Source: Methanocorpusculaceae archaeon UBA425
GTDB lineage: Archaea > Halobacteriota > Methanomicrobia > Methanomicrobiales > Methanocorpusculaceae
Length of the DNA stretch: 64,000 bases
Direction: 5' to 3'
Assembly (NCBI GenBank): GCA_002506085.1
Contig: DAWV01000005.1
Span: forward strand, 136,885-200,884
The position numbers were made by a program, and so were the translations under genes. Within the stretch, counting starts at the first letter, position 1; each line of letters begins with the position of its first letter. The notes beneath the pieces are model-generated. The model did not search any database and was not told the DNA's origin. It worked only from the letters and a program-made list of their open reading frames with translations. Shown here in pieces: positions 61,152 through 64,000 of the stretch.

Positions 61152-61942
61152 TTTGATTCCTCCACGCCAAGCGGCGGATTATGACGACGGACAAACTCGC
61201 CGACAATGAATTTACCCGGCTCAAGCGGTTTTCCTGCAGCCGTATCACGGTCTGCCTTGACTTTCAGAACCGCGTTCTCCCGGAACATGTCAATCATCTG
61301 GGTAGCCAGCCGCATTTTGTTTTTGCTGCCAAACGAGGTCGGACATTGTGTCATGACCTCAATGAACGAAAGACCCGGCACTTCGAGGCCGGAACGAATT
61401 GCCTCGGTAAGCTCTTTTACGTGATACGAGGTCCAGCGGGCGACGTAGTTTGCCCCCGCAGCTTCTGCCAGTTTGCAGAGATCGAACGGCTGTTCGTGCA
61501 TTCCATACGGCGTTGTCGTGGTGATTGCCCCGTAAGGTGTACAGGGACTTCCCTGACCCCCGGTCATACCATAGATATTATTGTTGATACAAACAACAGT
61601 CAGGTCAATGTTTCTCCTGCATGCATGAATGAAGTGATTTCCCCCAATCGCGGAACAGTCCCCGTCTCCGGTGAACACGATAACATGCTGATGAGGTTTG
61701 ACAAGTTTCACTCCGGTCGCAAAAGCAAGGGCACGCCCGTGCGTTGTGTGGAGAGAATCAGACGAGGTATATCCGGATGCACGCGATGAACACCCGATTC
61801 CTGAGATGAAGGTTGTCTCCTCCTGCCTGAAGCCGAGTTCCTGGACAGCGCGAAGCGTACAGTTGAGAACCGTTCCATTTCCACATCCGGCACAATAAAT
61901 GTGCGGCAGTCTGTCCTGCCTGTACCAGTCTTCGAGATTCAT
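61148..61942 (-). CDS. korB: 2-oxoglutarate:ferredoxin oxidoreductase beta subunit
   Basis: 264 residues; binds thiamine diphosphate through 'FTGDGDCSAIGGNHF' and 'NNNIYGMTGGQGSPC'. 'IYCAGCGNGTVLNC' near the start carries Cys residues often linked to a cluster. The substrate as 2-oxoglutarate, rather than pyruvate or 2-oxoisovalerate, is inferred from the succinyl-CoA synthetase genes in the same operon. Confidence 0.93.
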   Translation of the reverse strand: MNLEDWYRQDRLPHIYCAGCGNGTVLNCTLRAVQELGFRQEETTFISGIGCSSRASGYTSSDSLHTTHGRALAFATGVKLVKPHQHVIVFTGDGDCSAIGGNHFIHACRRNIDLTVVCINNNIYGMTGGQGSPCTPYGAITTTTPYGMHEQPFDLCKLAEAAGANYVARWTSYHVKELTEAIRSGLEVPGLSFIEVMTQCPTSFGSKNKMRLATQMIDMFRENAVLKVKADRDTAAGKPLEPGKFIVGEFVRRHNPPLGVEESK

Positions 61943-63072
61943 AACCTGACCTCCGTCATGGGTTTTGTTACCGTTTTCGCAACTTCTGCCGCCTTTTTCA
62001 ATTCTGCCGGGGTATGCAGGGCTCCGCCGAGTTTTGGCACGATAACAATCGGGATGTTGGTGTACTGACGAACCTCTTTTGCAATCTGACCCAGATTCAT
62101 TTCGGGAATGATGAAGGCTTTTGCGTTTTTGAATGCGAGAAGTGATTCGTCCGGGAAAGGCCAGACAATTCTCAGATTCAGATGACCATATGTTTCCGGG
62201 ACATCCGCCATGAGCTGGCGGACGGTTCTCGTCGGAGCTCCGTAGGAAATGAAGATATATTCCGCATCCGGGTTGACTATATCCACGTCGGCAATTTCAT
62301 TTCTGAAATCTTCAATCTTTCCAACCTGACGACGGATAAGCTGCTCGTGAACTTCCGCGGAGTCGGTCGACGGATAGCCATTTTCACTGTGAGTAAGACC
62401 GGTGATATGGATGTTGTGTCCATTTCCAAACGTGCCAAAACCCGGAACACCATTCTCATCTGGTGCACAGGGAAGTTCTCCCTCTTTCAGTTCGCGGCGG
62501 GGTATGATTTCCACGTCACTATGCAGGCTGACTTTTTCCCGCATATGTCCGATAGTTTCATCAGCCATCAGAAAAACAGGTGTCCTGAATCTGTCCGCAA
62601 GGTTGAACGCCCTGACCGTCAGGTCAAACATCTCCTGAACCGATGAAGGAGAGAGAGCGATAATACTATAATCCCCGTGTGAGCCGTATCTGCACTGAAG
62701 CATATCTCCCTGCGCAGCCTTGGTCGGCTGACCGGTGGAAGGACCGCCACGCTGAACGTTTATGATGACAATTGGGGTTTCTGTCATGGCGGCGTATCCG
62801 ATATTTTCCATCATCAGGGAAAAACCAGGACCGGAGGTTGCGGTCATCGTTCGCGCCCCAGCCCATGATCCTCCGATAATCGCGGCAACACTCGCAAGCT
62901 CGTCCTCCATCTGAACGAAGGTTCCCCCTATTTTTGGAAGCCGGGCTGCCATCCGCTCGGCAATTTCTGTCGACGGAGTAATCGGGTAGCCGGCAAAAAA
63001 TCTGCATCCGGCTGCAATCGCTCCTTCAGCACAGGCAACGTTGCCATTCAGAAAATCTGTTTTTTCCGTCAA
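61939..63072 (-). CDS. korA: 2-oxoglutarate:ferredoxin oxidoreductase alpha subunit
   Basis: 377 residues. It opens FLNGNVACAEGAIAAGCRF and has 'YPITPSTEIAERM', the alpha-subunit marks, with 'MEDELASVAAIIGGSWAG' and 'TSGPGFSLMMENIGYA' from the pyrimidine-binding domain. It lies between korD and korB with 4-base overlaps on both sides. Confidence 0.94.
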   Translation of the reverse strand: MTEKTDFLNGNVACAEGAIAAGCRFFAGYPITPSTEIAERMAARLPKIGGTFVQMEDELASVAAIIGGSWAGARTMTATSGPGFSLMMENIGYAAMTETPIVIINVQRGGPSTGQPTKAAQGDMLQCRYGSHGDYSIIALSPSSVQEMFDLTVRAFNLADRFRTPVFLMADETIGHMREKVSLHSDVEIIPRRELKEGELPCAPDENGVPGFGTFGNGHNIHITGLTHSENGYPSTDSAEVHEQLIRRQVGKIEDFRNEIADVDIVNPDAEYIFISYGAPTRTVRQLMADVPETYGHLNLRIVWPFPDESLLAFKNAKAFIIPEMNLGQIAKEVRQYTNIPIVIVPKLGGALHTPAELKKAAEVAKTVTKPMTEVRL

Positions 63073-63341
63073 TATTCAATCACCACTTTATGAGGCTCGA
63101 AGGGTTGTTCATCAATCCATGATATAGCCTGGTCCGGGCATGTGGTCTGACACATACCGCAGAGCTGACGACCATAGAATTTCTGCAACCGGCAGTTGGT
63201 ACATCTCTCAGGATGGTCTAAAACTGGGATGATGTAGCCGCGGGCTCCAGGCCTTGCGCCTTCCTGAAAAATTCCGTAAGGACAGACCTTAGTGCACATA
63301 TTGCAGCCCTTACACCGGTGGTCATTGATAACGAGCTTCAT
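63069..63341 (-). CDS. korD: 2-oxoglutarate:ferredoxin oxidoreductase delta subunit (ferredoxin)
   Basis: 90 residues with two [4Fe-4S] sites. The first is CKGCNMCTKVCP. The second is spread out: CTNC, an 11-residue insert, then CGMCQTTCP, so it has five candidate Cys. It carries electrons to the external ferredoxin. It is the first gene of the run; an ATAATATAAACAG element just upstream on this strand is a likely TATA box, with a short leader. Confidence 0.93.
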   Translation of the reverse strand: MKLVINDHRCKGCNMCTKVCPYGIFQEGARPGARGYIIPVLDHPERCTNCRLQKFYGRQLCGMCQTTCPDQAISWIDEQPFEPHKVVIEY

Positions 63342-63408
63342 TATTAATACTGTTTATATTATGAGTTCTTTACAGGCTAAAAGTTCTTCTCTTGAGTATG
63401 TAATTCTA

Positions 63409-63612
63409 GTCAGATGAGGACTGACCTGAACAGACGAACGGAATATTTTTCCGGAATTCCCGTTCGAATAAAAACAATTCCCGCACCCCGACCAATCAGG
63501 CGTCACCAAGGGTCAGCAATCAAAGCCAAAACCCTGACGCCCCTTGGCAAAGCAGAAATCTGCCGTGCACCCGGTTCATCAGACCGTGATTTCCCATGCC
63601 GCAAAGCCGGGT
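63409..63612. ncRNA. Hairpin-rich intergenic sequence, RNA candidate
   Basis: The 300-base gap between korD and the ACT gene has five inverted repeats: GTCAG/CTGAC (63409-63425), CGAACGG/CCGTTCG with further pairs after a one-base bulge (63435-63466), GGCGTCA/TGACGCC enclosing GGGT/ACCC (63499-63541), GCAGA/TCTGC (63552-63563) and ACCCGG/CCGGGT (63569-63612). A 74-codon open frame here is not protein-like. Strand is uncertain; plus would lead toward the ACT gene. Confidence 0.4.
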
Positions 63613-63651
63613 CCTACTATAAAGCGCTGAATCTATGAGAATCCTTATCCA

Positions 63652-63659
63652 TTTTAAAA
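63652..63659 (+). promoter_or_regulatory. TATA box for the ACT-domain gene
   Basis: TTTTAAAA lies 10-17 bases before ATG 63669, too close for that start, but 34-41 bases before GTG 63693. With an AGAGGGA element at 63681-63687 this favours the GTG as the true start. Confidence 0.5.
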
Positions 63660-63692
63660 TGTAGACGTATGAAGAGAATCAGAGGGATACGT

Positions 63693-64000
63693 GTGCAGAA
63701 AAATGTCAGAACCTCATTACGCCTGGAACTTAAAGATAAACCAGGTCAACTCCTTGCCGCAATTGAGCCAATCTCCCGAATTGGGGCCAATGTAATCACC
63801 ATATCCCACCAGCGTGATACAAAATCCCAAAACGGCGCTTTAATTGTTGACATCATTATTTCCCTGCCGGAAGCACGCCTGCCCGAACTTATAGACGCAC
63901 TCCGAAAAAACGAGGTTGCAGTCGTCAGAATCGGGACAGAATACCTTACCTGCACAAAAACATTCATCCTGATAGGTCACATCCTGCACACCGACCTCAC
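63693..64000 (+). CDS. ACT-domain regulatory protein, 3' end missing
   Basis: The gene runs off the window. After VQKNVRTS the translation has a clear ACT domain: 'LRLELKDKPGQLLAAIEPISRIGANVITISHQRD', then 'ALIVDIIISLPEARLPELIDALRKNEVAVVRI'. Such proteins in methanogens often precede homoserine dehydrogenase and are thought to sense an amino acid. GTG 63693 is preferred over ATG 63669 because of a nearby AGAGGGA and TATA position. The lower-stream partner is outside the window. Confidence 0.75.
   Translation, partial: MQKNVRTSLRLELKDKPGQLLAAIEPISRIGANVITISHQRDTKSQNGALIVDIIISLPEARLPELIDALRKNEVAVVRIGTEYLTCTKTFILIGHILHTDL

Noticed and set aside
63414..63638. Plus-strand open frame of 74 codons between korD and the ACT gene
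   Set aside because: Its translation is rich in Arg and Pro with no recognisable fold, it has no ribosome site, and the same DNA is explained better by a series of hairpins.
1..64000. CRISPR arrays, insertion sequences, prophage or restriction systems
   Set aside because: I read no spaced direct repeats, transposase or phage-type genes. The only decayed gene (51279-51830) looks like a regulator.

Overview
The window is archaeal chromosome from a hydrogenotrophic methanogen of the order Methanomicrobiales. Methanocorpusculum is my best guess at genus, from recall and not from a search. The reasons are archaeal-type information genes (aIF2 gamma, Rpo7, Spt4, RPA, RadA, RfcL, histone, Kae1-Bud32, Cdc48), methanogen-restricted genes (methanogenesis marker proteins 2 and 4, DUF2098, an MfnE-type kinase for methanofuran, an FwdF-like polyferredoxin), and the partial oxidative TCA arm (2-oxoglutarate:ferredoxin oxidoreductase plus succinyl-CoA synthetase). 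The DNA is densely coded, many neighbours overlap by 4 bases (ATGA), and I saw no insertion sequence, prophage or CRISPR array.

Layout. 1-10346: a cyclase-family gene, a DUF364-like gene, then a UDP-GlcNAc operon (glmM, two nucleotidyltransferase paralogues, glmS), a membrane glycosyltransferase and the oligosaccharyltransferase AglB; together these look like an N-glycosylation block. 10397-16525: a translation/transcription block (aIF2 gamma, PIN nuclease, Rpo7, Spt4, dephospho-CoA kinase, S24e, S27ae, Kae1-Bud32, XTPase, L40e). 16609-28279: mixed genes (HtpX, tRNA-Gly and tRNA-Val, a methyltransferase with a bactofilin-like protein, phosphoglycerate mutase, peroxiredoxin, a small winged-helix regulator, DapL-LysA, RPA). 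28478-39299: RadA, a phosphatase, a CBS regulator, a Nog1-type GTPase, a CDP-alcohol transferase, a RibD-like reductase, an exported PLD-like protein, MfnE, a zinc-finger micro-protein, aEF1B and Cdc48.

39566-49639 holds an eight-cluster polyferredoxin, a structured intergenic stretch, a lipoprotein, an M24 peptidase, and then the most striking part: pelota and rqcH facing away from a Fe-S/membrane fusion gene and abce1 (rli1). The fusion protein starts with a close copy of the ABCE1 Fe-S domain (all eight cysteines, alignable from the first Met), followed by a charged linker and three membrane helices, and ends 3 bases before abce1. I read this as a membrane-tethered partner or mimic of ABCE1 in a ribosome-rescue island. 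This is the best candidate for an undescribed system.

49777-64000: RfcL, a decayed TrmB-like regulator gene, mmp2-mtxX, a histone with a double-hairpin terminator, metK-hisG-hisA-hisB, and a seven-gene fully overlapping operon korD-korA-korB-korC-sucC-sucD-dacZ that couples c-di-AMP synthesis to 2-oxoglutarate/succinyl-CoA metabolism. A hairpin-rich intergenic stretch and the 5' part of an ACT-domain gene end the window.

Family names come from reading the translations and known motifs; no database search was run.
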